Of a DNA stretch of 64,000 bases, positions 17,346-27,108 are shown piece by piece; position 1 is the first letter of the stretch; every line of letters starts with the position of its first letter. The DNA is taken from assembly GCA_015057705.1 (NCBI GenBank), contig SVDU01000017.1, positions 56,513-120,512 of the forward strand, given 5' to 3'. This DNA is from Paenibacillaceae bacterium (GTDB lineage Bacteria > Bacillota > Clostridia > Lachnospirales > Lachnospiraceae). A program made the position numbers and the translations under genes. The notes below the pieces were generated by a model. That model saw nothing but the letters and a program-made list of their open reading frames with translations. It ran no database searches and had not been told where the DNA came from.

Positions 17346-18176
17346 ATGATACGTTTGTTATTGCGCTGCAAGCAGATATACGACAAATTTACCAGAGATG
17401 AAATGACTGTCTATGCAGCACAGGCATCATTTTTTACCATAATTGCTGCTTTTCCGTTTATTATGCTGTTATTAGCAATGATTCAGTTTATCCCATCTAT
17501 TACAAAAGCAAACCTGCTCCAGGTTTTAATCACAATCATTCCAAGCTCCTTAGAGATTGACAGCGTCATCGTTACCGTAATTGAAGATCTTTATACTCAT
17601 ACTCCTGCGGCAATTTTATCTGCCACTGCCATTGCTGCGATCTGGTCCGCTTCCAGAGGCATGCTGAGCATCGAGCGTGGATTAAACCGGGTGTTCGGTC
17701 AGGAGAATAAGCGGAGCTATCTAATGACCCGTTTTGTCTGTGCCTGTTATACGGTTGTATTCATTATCATCTGTCTTCTGACGCTTGTGCTTCTGGTACT
17801 GGGAGGTTCCATACAGTCATTTATGAACCATCATTTTCCTATTCTTGGTGAGATCACCCGATATGTTATCAGCTTTCGCACCATGCTTTTATTTATTCTC
17901 ACCTTGTGTTTTGCCATGCTTTATACCTATGTACCTGAAAAGAAACAGCAATTTATGAAGCAACTCCCGGGTGCCATCTTTTCTACCCTTGGCTGGATCA
18001 GTTTCTCCTTTGCCTTTTCTATCTATTTTAGTAATTTCAGCAACTATTCAGTGATGTACGGAAGCCTGACTGCCATCGTCCTTTTAATGTTATGGCTTTA
18101 TTCCTGCATCTCCATCCTGTTTTTCGGAGCCGAAATCAATTATTATTATTCAGAGAACTGGAAAGATGGAACATAA
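17346..18176 (+). CDS. YihY/BrkB family inner membrane protein
   Basis: 276-aa polytopic protein with about six hydrophobic segments. It shows family motifs YAAQASFFTIIAAFPFIMLL near the N-terminus, AIWSASRGMLSIERGLNRVFG in the middle and LYSCISILFFGAEINYYY at the end. Once annotated as ribonuclease BN, now considered a putative transporter. The start at MIRLLLRCK has GGGGAG 8 nt upstream. Single gene, divergent from the radical SAM gene, followed by a strong terminator. Confidence 0.9.
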   Translation: MIRLLLRCKQIYDKFTRDEMTVYAAQASFFTIIAAFPFIMLLLAMIQFIPSITKANLLQVLITIIPSSLEIDSVIVTVIEDLYTHTPAAILSATAIAAIWSASRGMLSIERGLNRVFGQENKRSYLMTRFVCACYTVVFIIICLLTLVLLVLGGSIQSFMNHHFPILGEITRYVISFRTMLLFILTLCFAMLYTYVPEKKQQFMKQLPGAIFSTLGWISFSFAFSIYFSNFSNYSVMYGSLTAIVLLMLWLYSCISILFFGAEINYYYSENWKDGT

Positions 18177-18182
18177 CTTAGG

Positions 18183-18218
18183 AAAGCCAGTGATTCCCTT
18201 AAGAATCCCTGGCTTTTT
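18183..18218 (+). terminator. Terminator after the BrkB-family gene
   Basis: Stem AAAGCCAG-GATTC paired with GAATC-CTGGCTTT, short loop, then a T run. It stands between converging genes (BrkB-like and cysK). Confidence 0.88.
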
Positions 18219-18230
18219 GATACGGGCGAT

Positions 18231-19160
18231 CTAAGAAAAAAGGGGCGTTGACAGATATCTGTCACCTGTGTCAGGAAGAAGCACTACGATTGTTTTGCCA
18301 TGGAATTCAGGCCGTTTCGCAACTTCTTTCGCAGCCCATACAGCTGCGGCAGAGGAGATACCCACAAGAATTCCTTCTGTCTTGGCGATCTCTTTTCCGG
18401 TTTCATATGCATCGTTGTTCTCTACCGGTATAATTTCATCGTATACATCCTTATTGAGTACGGTTGGAACAAAACCAGCTCCAATTCCCTGAATTCCATG
18501 AGGGCCTGGCTTTCCGCCTGAAAGAATGGGTGATCCTGCCGGTTCCACTCCAATAATCCTGATATCTGGGTTCCTGTCTTTTAAAAATTCTCCAACACCA
18601 GTGATTGTTCCTCCAGTACCAATTCCTGCAACAAATACATCGACTTTCCCATCTGTATCCCCCCATATTTCAGGACCGGTTGTTTCACGGTGTATTCTTG
18701 GATTAGCAGGATTATCAAACTGTCCCATGATAACCGAACCTTCTATCTCCTTTTGCAGCTCTTCTGCTTTTTCAATTGCACCTCTCATCCCTTTTGTTCC
18801 TTCTGTAAGCACAATTTCAGCCCCATACGCTTTTAAAAGATTCCTTCTTTCTATACTCATGGTCTCTGGCATAGTAAGGATTGCACGGTAGCCTTTCATG
18901 GCAGCTATGCTGGCAATTCCGATCCCGGTATTCCCGGAAGTAGGTTCAATAATGGTGGCACCTGGTTTAATTGTACCATTTTTTTCTCCAGCCTCAATCA
19001 TGGCTAATGCTGCTCTGTCTTTCACACTGCCTGCCGGATTAAAGTATTCCAGCTTCGCAATGATACAGGCGTTCAGCTCATGCTTCCTTTCATAATTGGA
19101 AAGTTCCAGCAAAGGAGTATTGCCAATGAGTTCCATAGCACTTTTTTTGATATTTCCCAT
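18231..19160 (-). CDS. cysK: Cysteine synthase A (O-acetylserine sulfhydrylase)
   Basis: 309-aa PLP enzyme that makes cysteine from O-acetylserine and sulfide. The PLP lysine is in [12 protein letters not shown], the substrate loop is [12 protein letters not shown], the phosphate-binding loop is [12 protein letters not shown], and the C-terminal SSAAAVWAA is family-typical. Start ATG at 19160 with AGAGG upstream. No T-box or S-box leader was seen in the short upstream region. It follows the M32 carboxypeptidase gene on the same strand. Confidence 0.96.
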   Translation of the reverse strand: MGNIKKSAMELIGNTPLLELSNYERKHELNACIIAKLEYFNPAGSVKDRAALAMIEAGEKNGTIKPGATIIEPTSGNTGIGIASIAAMKGYRAILTMPETMSIERRNLLKAYGAEIVLTEGTKGMRGAIEKAEELQKEIEGSVIMGQFDNPANPRIHRETTGPEIWGDTDGKVDVFVAGIGTGGTITGVGEFLKDRNPDIRIIGVEPAGSPILSGGKPGPHGIQGIGAGFVPTVLNKDVYDEIIPVENNDAYETGKEIAKTEGILVGISSAAAVWAAKEVAKRPEFHGKTIVVLLPDTGDRYLSTPLFS

Positions 19161-19236
19161 AATCAACCTCTTTTCTCATACGTTTATAAATCCCGCGTAT
19201 GTGTCCTGATTATATTTTATCTGCAGGCATGTATTA

Positions 19237-20733
19237 TTATGTTAAACCGTAAATCTTGCGGTACTTTTCTTTCAGATAATCGATGAAATATTCCGGAGTA
19301 AAGTCCTCCCCTGTTGCCGCCTTTAAGATCTCACGGCTTGTCTTCATCTTTCCGTACTGATGAATTTGGCTTCGCAGATATTCTTTGATCACATCCATCT
19401 TCCCATCTCTTAAAAGCTGGTCAAAATCCATTTCCTTCTTCATATGAAAATAAAACTGTGCTCCAAAGGCATTGCCTAATGCATAGGAGGGGAAATAACC
19501 GAAAAGTCCCTGTGACCAGTGAATATCCTGTAAAATCCCTTTTGAAACCTGTTCCGGACGGATCCCTAAATATTCTTCGTATTTATCAGCCCAGATCTCC
19601 GGCAGTTTCTTTAAGTCCACATCTTCTTCCATAATCATCTTCTCCAGTTCATAGCGTATCAGAATGTGGAGGCTGTAAGTCAGTTCATCTGCTTCTGTAC
19701 GGATAAATCCGGGATCAACCTTGTTAATGGCTTCCATATATTGATCGATGGACACAGAAACAAGCTTGTCAGGATAAAGCTCTTTTAATTTATCATAAAG
19801 AGGAACCCAGAAGTTGGGATTACGGCCAATGATATTTTCATAAAATCTGGACTGGGATTCATGCATGCCCATAGAAGTTCCCTGTCCCACAGGCGTCTGA
19901 GTAATCTCATCGCTAATTCCCAATTCATAAAGTCCATGACCGCCCTCATGGATCACAGAGAACATGGAGCTGTCCATCTTATCATGATAACTGGTTGTGA
20001 TGCGGACATCGTGATTGTGAAGATTGGTTGTGAATGGGTGAGCGCTCTCAGACAATACGCCTTTGTGAAAGTCAAACCCGATATACTCAGCAAGGAAACG
20101 AGCCATCTCCTCCTGCTTTTCTTTGGGGTAGCCTCCAGTGAGAAAGGAATCGTCAATTTGTTTTCCATTCTCTTTAATTTCTTTTAGAAGAGGAATGATC
20201 TCTTCCTTCAGTCTACCGAAAAATTCATCCAGAAGCTCTGTATCAAAGCCCTTCTCATATTCGGCAAGAAGGACATCGTAAAGCTTCTGACCCTCTTTCT
20301 TCCGATAGGAGGCGACTTTTCTTTTATAATTAATTACCTTTTCTAACGTAGGCAGAAAAGAATCGTAATCTTCGTTCTTTTTTGCCTTAAACCACACTCT
20401 CGCTGCTTCTGCTATGAGCTGGGCATTCTCCCTGTATTCCGCTTTTGGGATGCAGATCAGTTCCTCTCTGGCTTCCTTTGCGCCTTTTAAAACTGCCTGC
20501 TGGATCTCAGATAAATCAGATTCTTTTTCACACGCTGCGATGGCGTCTCCCATTTCATCACCAGTCATAAATCCGTAATACTCCTCAGAAAGAGTACCAA
20601 TCACTCTGGCAGTATAAGATCCTGAATCTTCCGGAGCCAGTGTTTCATTATCCCACTCAAAAAGAACAAGAGCAGTCTGCAGAGCCATTGTCTTTTCTAA
20701 TATAGAAGATAAGTTTTCATAAGTTTTATTCAT
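19237..20733 (-). CDS. M32 family metallocarboxypeptidase
   Basis: 498 aa, normal for thermostable carboxypeptidase 1. Zinc motif HEGGH (in VIHEGGHGLYELG), the downstream HES/E motif (GMHESQSRFYENIIGRN) and IRTEADELTYSLHILIRYELE are all present. It removes C-terminal amino acids from peptides in the cytoplasm. The start at MNKTYENL is chosen because AAAGGAGA precedes it; the longer frame has no site. Probably co-transcribed with the exonuclease gene upstream (about 78 bp gap). Confidence 0.94.
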   Translation of the reverse strand: MNKTYENLSSILEKTMALQTALVLFEWDNETLAPEDSGSYTARVIGTLSEEYYGFMTGDEMGDAIAACEKESDLSEIQQAVLKGAKEAREELICIPKAEYRENAQLIAEAARVWFKAKKNEDYDSFLPTLEKVINYKRKVASYRKKEGQKLYDVLLAEYEKGFDTELLDEFFGRLKEEIIPLLKEIKENGKQIDDSFLTGGYPKEKQEEMARFLAEYIGFDFHKGVLSESAHPFTTNLHNHDVRITTSYHDKMDSSMFSVIHEGGHGLYELGISDEITQTPVGQGTSMGMHESQSRFYENIIGRNPNFWVPLYDKLKELYPDKLVSVSIDQYMEAINKVDPGFIRTEADELTYSLHILIRYELEKMIMEEDVDLKKLPEIWADKYEEYLGIRPEQVSKGILQDIHWSQGLFGYFPSYALGNAFGAQFYFHMKKEMDFDQLLRDGKMDVIKEYLRSQIHQYGKMKTSREILKAATGEDFTPEYFIDYLKEKYRKIYGLT

Positions 20734-20811
20734 TATTATTTCTCCTTTACAAAAAATCGGGACATTCTGTATGATTGTCTCCAAACCTTTTAAAAAAATA
20801 CCGGAGAGAAT

Positions 20812-21888
20812 TTACTTTCCGTTACCAAAGATGGATGCTTCCTTTATATCCAGCCTGATCAGCCATTCCCGAATCTTCTCTTCCATATAAGAAGAAACGT
20901 TAAAATCTTCTAATTTATAGTCAATTTCTATATCTGTTTTCATGGTGGCAAGAAGTTTGGACAATAAGGCTGCCTTTTCACCGCAAAGTTCCTCTTCACT
21001 GGTTTTTGTCATGGCTTTATAAGGAGATCTTGAAATACCCAAATCATTTTTCCAGAAATCCTGAAGATCTTTTAACCGCTTTTTGTCTGATTCCGCTTCG
21101 TGTATAGCCGCATAAATATTCTCTACAGTACCATATTCCTGAAGCAGTAAGGGCGCTGCACTGCTAACCCCTTTCACACCTGGAATATTATCAGAGGCAT
21201 CACCCTGTATTCCTTTTAAATCCGGAATCTGCTCCGGCATTACGCCTTCCTCACGCAGAACCGTATCCGATGTATATTCGAATACTTTTTCCGGAAGATT
21301 AATCTCATCTTTCCCAAAGCCGTAAAAAGAATAATATTTTTTATATAGCTCGTCCGCTTTCTCCTGGCGGGACTGAACCATCCACGCACGGACATTGTGT
21401 TCATCACTTACCAGCTGAAGATAGTCATGATCCTTGGTTAAAACAATCATGGGGATCTGTTCCCTGAATTTCATAACCAGACTTCCCGCATAATCATCTG
21501 CTTCATACTGATCGCTGTAAAGCACCTTAAAACCTGCTTCCTCCAGAATTCGTTCCATGAGTACAAACTGTTCTTTTAACGGTTCCGGTGTTGACCCTCT
21601 TGTCCCTTTATACTGGGAATACAGTTCTCTGCGAAAGGTATCTCTGGTTTTATCAAAAACAAAGGCGATGTGGTCTGGCTGCTGTTTCTTCATAAGGGAT
21701 ACTATCATCTTAAGCATACCAAAGATGGCATTGGTATACGTTCCATCCTTTGCATGAAGAATCTTATCATAATGCTTCAGTTTCTCCTCTTCTGTCTTGG
21801 CAAACATAATTTCTCTGGGCAAAACTGCATAATAACAGGTTGACAGCATGGATGAGCCATCTACAACCACAAATTTATTTTCTGACAT
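20812..21888 (-). CDS. 5'-3' exonuclease, PolI N-terminal/FEN-like
   Basis: 358 aa. Conserved acidic clusters of the 5' nuclease family are visible: VVVDGSSML at the start, HIAFVFDKTRDTFRRELYSQYKGTR, YEADDYAGSL, IVLTKDHDYLQLV, and the helix-hairpin-helix region IPDLKGIQGDASDNIPGVKG. It lacks polymerase domains, so it is a stand-alone nuclease probably active on flaps or RNA primers. GGAG lies 7 nt before the ATG. Confidence 0.93.
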   Translation of the reverse strand: MSENKFVVVDGSSMLSTCYYAVLPREIMFAKTEEEKLKHYDKILHAKDGTYTNAIFGMLKMIVSLMKKQQPDHIAFVFDKTRDTFRRELYSQYKGTRGSTPEPLKEQFVLMERILEEAGFKVLYSDQYEADDYAGSLVMKFREQIPMIVLTKDHDYLQLVSDEHNVRAWMVQSRQEKADELYKKYYSFYGFGKDEINLPEKVFEYTSDTVLREEGVMPEQIPDLKGIQGDASDNIPGVKGVSSAAPLLLQEYGTVENIYAAIHEAESDKKRLKDLQDFWKNDLGISRSPYKAMTKTSEEELCGEKAALLSKLLATMKTDIEIDYKLEDFNVSSYMEEKIREWLIRLDIKEASIFGNGK

Positions 21889-21922
21889 CTGTAAACTCCA
21901 TTCTTTTCCGCTTTAGACGGAA

Positions 21923-22156
21923 TCAAGTAAAATAATTCTGCAATTCCGTTTCATTCTTTGCGCCCAGCCGTTTCATGATTTCCTTCCGTTCCTGAGCAGA
22001 CAATCCCTTCCACAGCTTTTGAACGCGGGGGTCTGAAAATCCAATGTAGGGCAGACCGTTTCTATCGCATTCATAAGATGATAAATAATGATTGAGCGCA
22101 CTCCATTCCACATAAAAAGCAGTGATACTGCGGCTTAAAGAGCTGACTTTAGCCAT
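21923..22156 (-). CDS. 77-aa hypothetical protein
   Basis: Small soluble protein, not recognised. It has a SLSRSITAFYVEW start, a conserved-looking ECDRNGLPYIGFSDPRVQKLWKGLS and a helical end (QERKEIMKRLGAKNETELQNYF). A GGGAGGA ribosome binding site and a position 34 bp before the exonuclease gene on the same strand support that it is real. Confidence 0.7.
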   Translation of the reverse strand: MAKVSSLSRSITAFYVEWSALNHYLSSYECDRNGLPYIGFSDPRVQKLWKGLSAQERKEIMKRLGAKNETELQNYFT

Positions 22157-22206
22157 ATTCGTTCCTCCCGGATTAATTTTGCTTACTTTATGCTGTAATG
22201 ATATTT

Positions 22207-22704
22207 CTATGATTGTGAATCATTTTTCCAAATCTGAACTTCACCCTGGTAATCCGAAAAGCAGCTGTTTATAATCTCTTCTACTTTATCCCAGTCTCCA
22301 CCGGCATTCCCACAGCCGATTCCATAGGGAAATGCCACTTTCTCCAGTTTACCTCTGACATCTACAAAATCCCGGATCTCAGTCACAGCCTGCAAAAGCG
22401 CTCTATAATCCGTATAAATTCCATTCTTTCCATAATTATCCTGTCCGTAAAGATTGGCAATCAGAAACCACCGGCCATTTAATTCAACGGGCTGTGCCGA
22501 AACCCTGCCTAATAAACCGGAGGTAATTCCGCCGGCCTGCTCCTGCCACTGTTTTGTAATAATCCGATATGTCTTCTCTACCTCAGGAAACATCGTTTTA
22601 ATCTGCCCGGCAATTCCCCGTCCAAATACTCCCTGGCAATTCACCTGATGACAGATAATGTCTGCGTCGGAATTAAAGATATCTCCGCTGAAATACTTTA
22701 GCAT
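22207..22704 (-). CDS. Macro domain protein
   Basis: 165 aa, essentially one macro (ADP-ribose-binding) domain: GDIFNSDADIICHQVNCQGVFGRGIAGQI with the conserved Asn and Gly loop, then VAFPYGIGCGNAGGDW as the second ligand loop. Related to Poa1p-like ADP-ribose-1''-phosphate phosphatases and ADP-ribosylglutamate hydrolases; the reaction cannot be fixed from sequence. The start is the internal ATG preceded by GGAGGAGAG. Confidence 0.9.
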   Translation of the reverse strand: MLKYFSGDIFNSDADIICHQVNCQGVFGRGIAGQIKTMFPEVEKTYRIITKQWQEQAGGITSGLLGRVSAQPVELNGRWFLIANLYGQDNYGKNGIYTDYRALLQAVTEIRDFVDVRGKLEKVAFPYGIGCGNAGGDWDKVEEIINSCFSDYQGEVQIWKNDSQS

Positions 22705-22885
22705 AATTCTCTCCTCCAAGCTTATCTAATCAGATATCCTATGTCATTATACCCTGATTTTCCAGTTATTCATAGTACATTCCTCAAGTTTTAACATATA
22801 TTTTCCAAAAACCCGTTGAAGTATAGGGAAATAAGATTTATAATAAACATTAACAGCAAATAAAAAAGGTAAGGTACGTAAGAGA

Positions 22886-23707
22886 ATGGAAAAAGAGATT
22901 AAATGCCCCTACATTATATTTAAAATTGCAGGTTCCTTATATTGCATAAACAGCAAATACATATCCACAATTTTACAGTTGCCGGAATACAGCACCATTC
23001 CTGCCGCACCAGCGAATGTCACCGGAATGTTTAAGTACCGGAACCAGGTCATAAATATGATGGATTTACGCATTACGTTTGGTTTAAAGCCCATGGCAGA
23101 AGAATGCAAAGACTTTGAACAGATGATTGATGCCAGAAAGCAGGATCATATCAACTGGGTCAATGAGCTTGAAAGATATATCAAAGAAGGCGGCTCCTTT
23201 ACGCTGGCAAAAGATTCCCACCAGTGTGCATTTGGAAAATGGTACGATAATTTTACTACTGATAATCAGTCAATTGTCAATCATTTAAAAAAAATCGAAG
23301 AACCTCATGAAAAACTCCATAAGGCGGCAGCTGAGGCAGAAGACTGCAAAAGAGACTGTGAAAACTGTCAGGAATCCGAATGTCTGCAAACGGTCTTAAA
23401 GCGGGTAAAAGGCGAATCCATGCCAGTTATTTTAAAACTTCTGGATCAGACAAAGGATCTGTTCCATTCTACCATTTATAAAGAGATGGTTTTAATACTT
23501 GATGGTATCCAGTGGGGTATGGTTGTTGATGAAATCGTGGCTGTTGAGGATCTGGATATTATCTCTGAGCGTCATGAAGACCCTATGGTAAATCATTGTT
23601 CCTATTTAGGCAGAGTTATGGAAAGTGAAAAACGGGAAGGGCTGATCTTTGAACTTAATCCCGAGACACTGATGGCCAAATTCAGAGATCTGGAATTAAC
23701 TTTTTAA
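22886..23707 (+). CDS. CheW-like scaffold with inserted CZB zinc-sensing domain
   Basis: 273 aa. Residues about 5-75 are the first half of a CheW fold (YIIFKIAGSLYCINSKYIST, GMFKYRNQVINMMDLR). Residues about 78-195 are a chemoreceptor zinc-binding domain with ligands His88 (DHINW), Cys114 (HQCAFGKWY), His141 and His145 (PHEKLH). The CheW fold then resumes (MVLILDGIQWGMVVDEIVAVEDL, GLIFELNPETLM). A second cysteine cluster, Cys154, 158, 161 and 166, lies within the insert. It probably couples zinc or oxidant sensing to the CheA array. Single gene with its own terminator. Confidence 0.88.
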   Translation: MEKEIKCPYIIFKIAGSLYCINSKYISTILQLPEYSTIPAAPANVTGMFKYRNQVINMMDLRITFGLKPMAEECKDFEQMIDARKQDHINWVNELERYIKEGGSFTLAKDSHQCAFGKWYDNFTTDNQSIVNHLKKIEEPHEKLHKAAAEAEDCKRDCENCQESECLQTVLKRVKGESMPVILKLLDQTKDLFHSTIYKEMVLILDGIQWGMVVDEIVAVEDLDIISERHEDPMVNHCSYLGRVMESEKREGLIFELNPETLMAKFRDLELTF

Positions 23708-23720
23708 CAATCAAATAGAG

Positions 23721-23764
23721 AAGAGCCGGAAAAGTTTTGGCAGAAGCTTTTCCGGCTCTTTTTA
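23721..23764 (+). terminator. Terminator after CheW-CZB gene
   Basis: Stem AAGAGCCGGAAAAG paired with CTTTTCCGGCTCTT, 12-base loop, then T5. It separates two converging genes and may work both ways. Confidence 0.92.
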
Positions 23765-23791
23765 CAGTCAGGAAAACAGCTCTGACTTCTT

Positions 23792-24244
23792 TCAGAAATA
23801 CTTTTTATTACCCCAAAGGTTGCTCTTCTTCAAATCCAGATATTCATTGTATGCCTTTTCCAAGATCTGTTTTTCGTTGGAAAATTTCAGAAGATGATAC
23901 GCTTCATGGAACTTATAGTATCCTGAATCAATAAAATATTCTTCCCGCTGTGGTTTACTGTAATAGCTGTCGGCCATCATGAGATACCAGTATACATCCT
24001 TTTCCACCATATCCTGAGGCGTATTGAAAGAATACTGACTCTTACCAATGTACTTGATAATGGACGCACTTACTCCGGTCTCTTCCTTAACTTCCCGAAG
24101 CGCCGTCTCTTTATACTCTTCACCCGCTTCTACTGTTCCCTTTGGCAAAACCCAACCTTCATACTTGTTTTTGTAATTCTTATATAAAACCAGAATTTTA
24201 CCTCGAAAAATAACCACACCGCCACAACTCGTTGCTTCTATCAT
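23792..24244 (-). CDS. NUDIX hydrolase
   Basis: 150 aa. The NUDIX box is complete: G-x5-E-x7-REVKEETG within residues about 36-60, with the metal-binding glutamates. It hydrolyses a nucleoside diphosphate linked to another moiety; the substrate cannot be deduced (diadenosine-polyphosphate-type and MutT-type proteins look alike). The start at MIEATSCGG has GGAGGAA 7 nt upstream. Confidence 0.92.
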   Translation of the reverse strand: MIEATSCGGVVIFRGKILVLYKNYKNKYEGWVLPKGTVEAGEEYKETALREVKEETGVSASIIKYIGKSQYSFNTPQDMVEKDVYWYLMMADSYYSKPQREEYFIDSGYYKFHEAYHLLKFSNEKQILEKAYNEYLDLKKSNLWGNKKYF

Positions 24245-24361
24245 TGCAATTCCTCCAGAGTGAAACCGTGAATCCAGCCGGACCCCGGTTTTGGTGTGTC
24301 TCACAGACTGGCTATAGTATACCTCTTTTTATAATGATATGCAAGTGTGTAATCGCTGACC

Positions 24362-25786
24362 TTATCTGGAAAAATATAAATCAAAAAGTGATCTGGCGAT
24401 GGGTGCGGCAGTTTTTCCCCCGGATCCTCCCTCTTCTACAATCACGCTGACGGCTATCTTTGGGTGCTCTGCAGGAGCATATCCCACAAACCAGGCATGA
24501 GTCTCTTTGTTTTTATCAAATTCTGCTGACCCCGTCTTTCCTGCCACTGTATAGGCATCTGTCCGAAGAGCAGATCCGGTTCCTTCCGTGATCACAGCCT
24601 GCATCAGTTCTGTCATTTTGGCTGATTCTTCCGCAGTCATAATATTTCCATAAGCCTGGGGCACAAATTTCTTAATGATATCTCCTCCGGCATTCTCCAC
24701 ATGGTCAATCATATAAGGTTTCATCAGAGTTCCTCCGTTAGCTATGGCGGCAGTAATCATGGCATTATGAAGAGGAGTAATCTGGGTCTGCCCCTGGCCA
24801 ATGGCAGTCTGAAGTATCTGCCACGTATCTGCCCCCGGTGCCATAATATATGAACTTCTGTTGGAAGGAAACGGCAAAGAAAGATCTGTATTAAACAGCA
24901 GCTGCTCCGATGTGTTCCTTAACCTGTTTAAATCCATCATAAGGCCAAGATTTGAAAATGCTCCGTTACAGGAGTTGGCAAATGCCTGGGTAAAATTCTG
25001 ATGTCCATGGGCGGTCTCATGATAGCATTTGATGGAGTAATCCCCATTTTCATAAATCCCGTCACAGTCAAAAACATAGTCTTTATAGTTTTCAGGATTT
25101 TCCCGGATGTATTCCAGTGCCGTAACAATCTTAAATGTGGATCCTGGCGGATATAGTCCCTGGGTCGCCCGGTTTAACAGCTGTCCTGATGTATTTTCTT
25201 CTGCAACCAGACTATTCCAGTCGCTTAAAATTGTGTTGGGATTATAATCAGGCTTTGATACCATGGCAAGAATCTTACCCGTATCAGGTTCCATTACAAC
25301 AACTGCCCCATTTCTTTTTCCAAGAGCTTCATATGCCTTTTTCTGAAGATCCACATCCAGGGTTGTCACCACGTTATCTCCCTGATTTTTCCTTGAAGAC
25401 AATTCATTAATTACCTGTTCAATGATATTGACATGGCTGGTAAGCAGATAGAAATTAGACTGGGCCTCCAGCCCGGTCTTTCCGTTAACCGAATATCCCA
25501 CTGCATGGGCAAACATGGAATCGAATGGGTAAACCCTGGTCTCATGCCCTTCCCCGTCCACATCAGTCCGGGCAAGAACCTGGCCGTTACTGCTCTTTAT
25601 CTCTCCCCTTACTACCCGGTCTGCGAAGCTGTCCAGTCTGGCATTATAGGAATTATTAATTACACTGTCGCTCTTCACCTGAAGAAAGTATCCATAATAA
25701 ACCAACAGACCTATAAATAGCAAAACTATTCCATAGGTAAGAATTAAGATCTGATGATTTGCTTTTGGATTCGCATTAGCTTTCAT
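24362..25786 (-). CDS. Penicillin-binding protein transpeptidase (PbpA/class B-like)
   Basis: 474 aa. One N-terminal membrane anchor (about 12-32), a short non-catalytic linker domain, and a transpeptidase with SxxK (PPGSTFKIV), SxN (SCN in FANSCNGAFSN) and KTG (AGKTGSAEF). It lacks the larger pedestal of SpoVD/PBP2 and resembles PbpA of Actinobacteria and clostridia. It overlaps the RodA/FtsW gene by 11 bp, so the pair forms a SEDS glycosyltransferase-transpeptidase unit for peptidoglycan synthesis. Whether it serves elongation, division or sporulation is open. Confidence 0.92.
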   Translation of the reverse strand: MKANANPKANHQILILTYGIVLLFIGLLVYYGYFLQVKSDSVINNSYNARLDSFADRVVRGEIKSSNGQVLARTDVDGEGHETRVYPFDSMFAHAVGYSVNGKTGLEAQSNFYLLTSHVNIIEQVINELSSRKNQGDNVVTTLDVDLQKKAYEALGKRNGAVVVMEPDTGKILAMVSKPDYNPNTILSDWNSLVAEENTSGQLLNRATQGLYPPGSTFKIVTALEYIRENPENYKDYVFDCDGIYENGDYSIKCYHETAHGHQNFTQAFANSCNGAFSNLGLMMDLNRLRNTSEQLLFNTDLSLPFPSNRSSYIMAPGADTWQILQTAIGQGQTQITPLHNAMITAAIANGGTLMKPYMIDHVENAGGDIIKKFVPQAYGNIMTAEESAKMTELMQAVITEGTGSALRTDAYTVAGKTGSAEFDKNKETHAWFVGYAPAEHPKIAVSVIVEEGGSGGKTAAPIARSLFDLYFSR

Positions 25787-27101
25787 ATTGGTCCTCTTCC
25801 TCTTGATTGCGCTTTAGAATATAAAGTCCCTGGATAATTCCAAAAATAATAAAGGTACTTAGCACCGAACTTCCCCCATAACTGACAAGAGGAAGGGTGA
25901 CACCAGTTGAAGGGATGAATTTGGTCACTCCTCCTACTGTTAAAAAGACCTGAATTGCATAGATCATACCCAGCCCAAAGGCAATAAGCTTATAAAACAC
26001 GGCCTGCATATTCCCTGCAACCATCATAAACTGTAAAAAGCAGCCAAGGCATATTAAGAGGACACAGAGGGCAAAAATTCCACCCATTTCCTCTGATATG
26101 GCGGAAAATATAAAATCTTTTTCCACAACCGGGATTTTTCTAGGCATCCCACGGTAAAGCCCCAGCCCAAACCAACCGCCTGTTCCAATGGCAAACAGGG
26201 ACTGACTGATCTGATATCCTTTTCCAGCAATATCAGACCATGGATTCAGCCACGCCGCAACCCTGGTCTTTACATGACTAAATAACTGGTATGCTAGTGT
26301 AGATGCTAAAATTCCTCCCACCATTCCTCCAAGTAAGTATCGCCATTTGCCAGTTGCTATAAAAAGCATAAACACATAGGTTATAAAGAATATCAGTGCA
26401 CTGCCTAAATCCTTGGAAAGTACCAGTATCAGCACATGAAGCGCAGAAATACCACTGACTAAAAGTATTGTCCGGTTACTGACTGATCGGTAAAACATGG
26501 TAGCGATAAAAAAAACATAACTGATCTTTACAAATTCAGACGGCTGGAAGGAAAATCCAGCAACCCCGATGGAAAGCTGGGCTCCATAGCTTGTGGTTCC
26601 AGCGACACACACGATTCCAAGAAGTATTACACCTCCTACGCCATAAACCCAGGGTATCTTACTAAGCTGCCATACCCTGTCAATGATAAATGGTATAATA
26701 CAGGTTACTGCCGCCGCCACAACTACAATGGTAAACTGCTTCACTGCCTTGTCAAATGACAATCTGGTGAGCATAATAAAGCCTATGGATAAAAGCATAC
26801 ACATATTATTGACCAAAAGCTTTGATAAGTTTCTGTAAAACAGCCGGTATAAAAACAGGTAACCAAAAAAGAACAGGACCTGTGCTCCATAGAAAACAAG
26901 CATCCGCTCATCTTCTGTCTCCAGCCAGATGATTCCATACGCCAGAAGATGAATCAGAAACATCAAAATGTTCTGCCGCCTGCAAATGCTGTTTTTTCTC
27001 TTATCATCCTGAAAAGAAAAATATCTAAAATTTAAATATGTGTATAAAGCGATCAGCAGTATCATCAGATACCGGGATACATCTATTATCAGATTAATCA
27101 T
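25776..27101 (-). CDS. SEDS-family peptidoglycan glycosyltransferase (FtsW/RodA/SpoVE)
   Basis: 441-aa polytopic membrane protein with about ten helices. SEDS hallmarks: QPSEFVKISYVFFIATM, SKDLGSALIFFITYVFMLFI, ALGTGGWFGLGLYRG-like (IGTGGWFGLGLYRGMPRKIP), VEKDFIFSAISEEMG and PSTGVTLPLVSYGGSS. It polymerises lipid II together with the PBP encoded just downstream. About 7 bp separate it from the U32 gene upstream, so all three may be one transcript. Confidence 0.94.
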   Translation of the reverse strand: MINLIIDVSRYLMILLIALYTYLNFRYFSFQDDKRKNSICRRQNILMFLIHLLAYGIIWLETEDERMLVFYGAQVLFFFGYLFLYRLFYRNLSKLLVNNMCMLLSIGFIMLTRLSFDKAVKQFTIVVVAAAVTCIIPFIIDRVWQLSKIPWVYGVGGVILLGIVCVAGTTSYGAQLSIGVAGFSFQPSEFVKISYVFFIATMFYRSVSNRTILLVSGISALHVLILVLSKDLGSALIFFITYVFMLFIATGKWRYLLGGMVGGILASTLAYQLFSHVKTRVAAWLNPWSDIAGKGYQISQSLFAIGTGGWFGLGLYRGMPRKIPVVEKDFIFSAISEEMGGIFALCVLLICLGCFLQFMMVAGNMQAVFYKLIAFGLGMIYAIQVFLTVGGVTKFIPSTGVTLPLVSYGGSSVLSTFIIFGIIQGLYILKRNQEEEDQYES

Positions 27102-27108
27102 AAATCAC

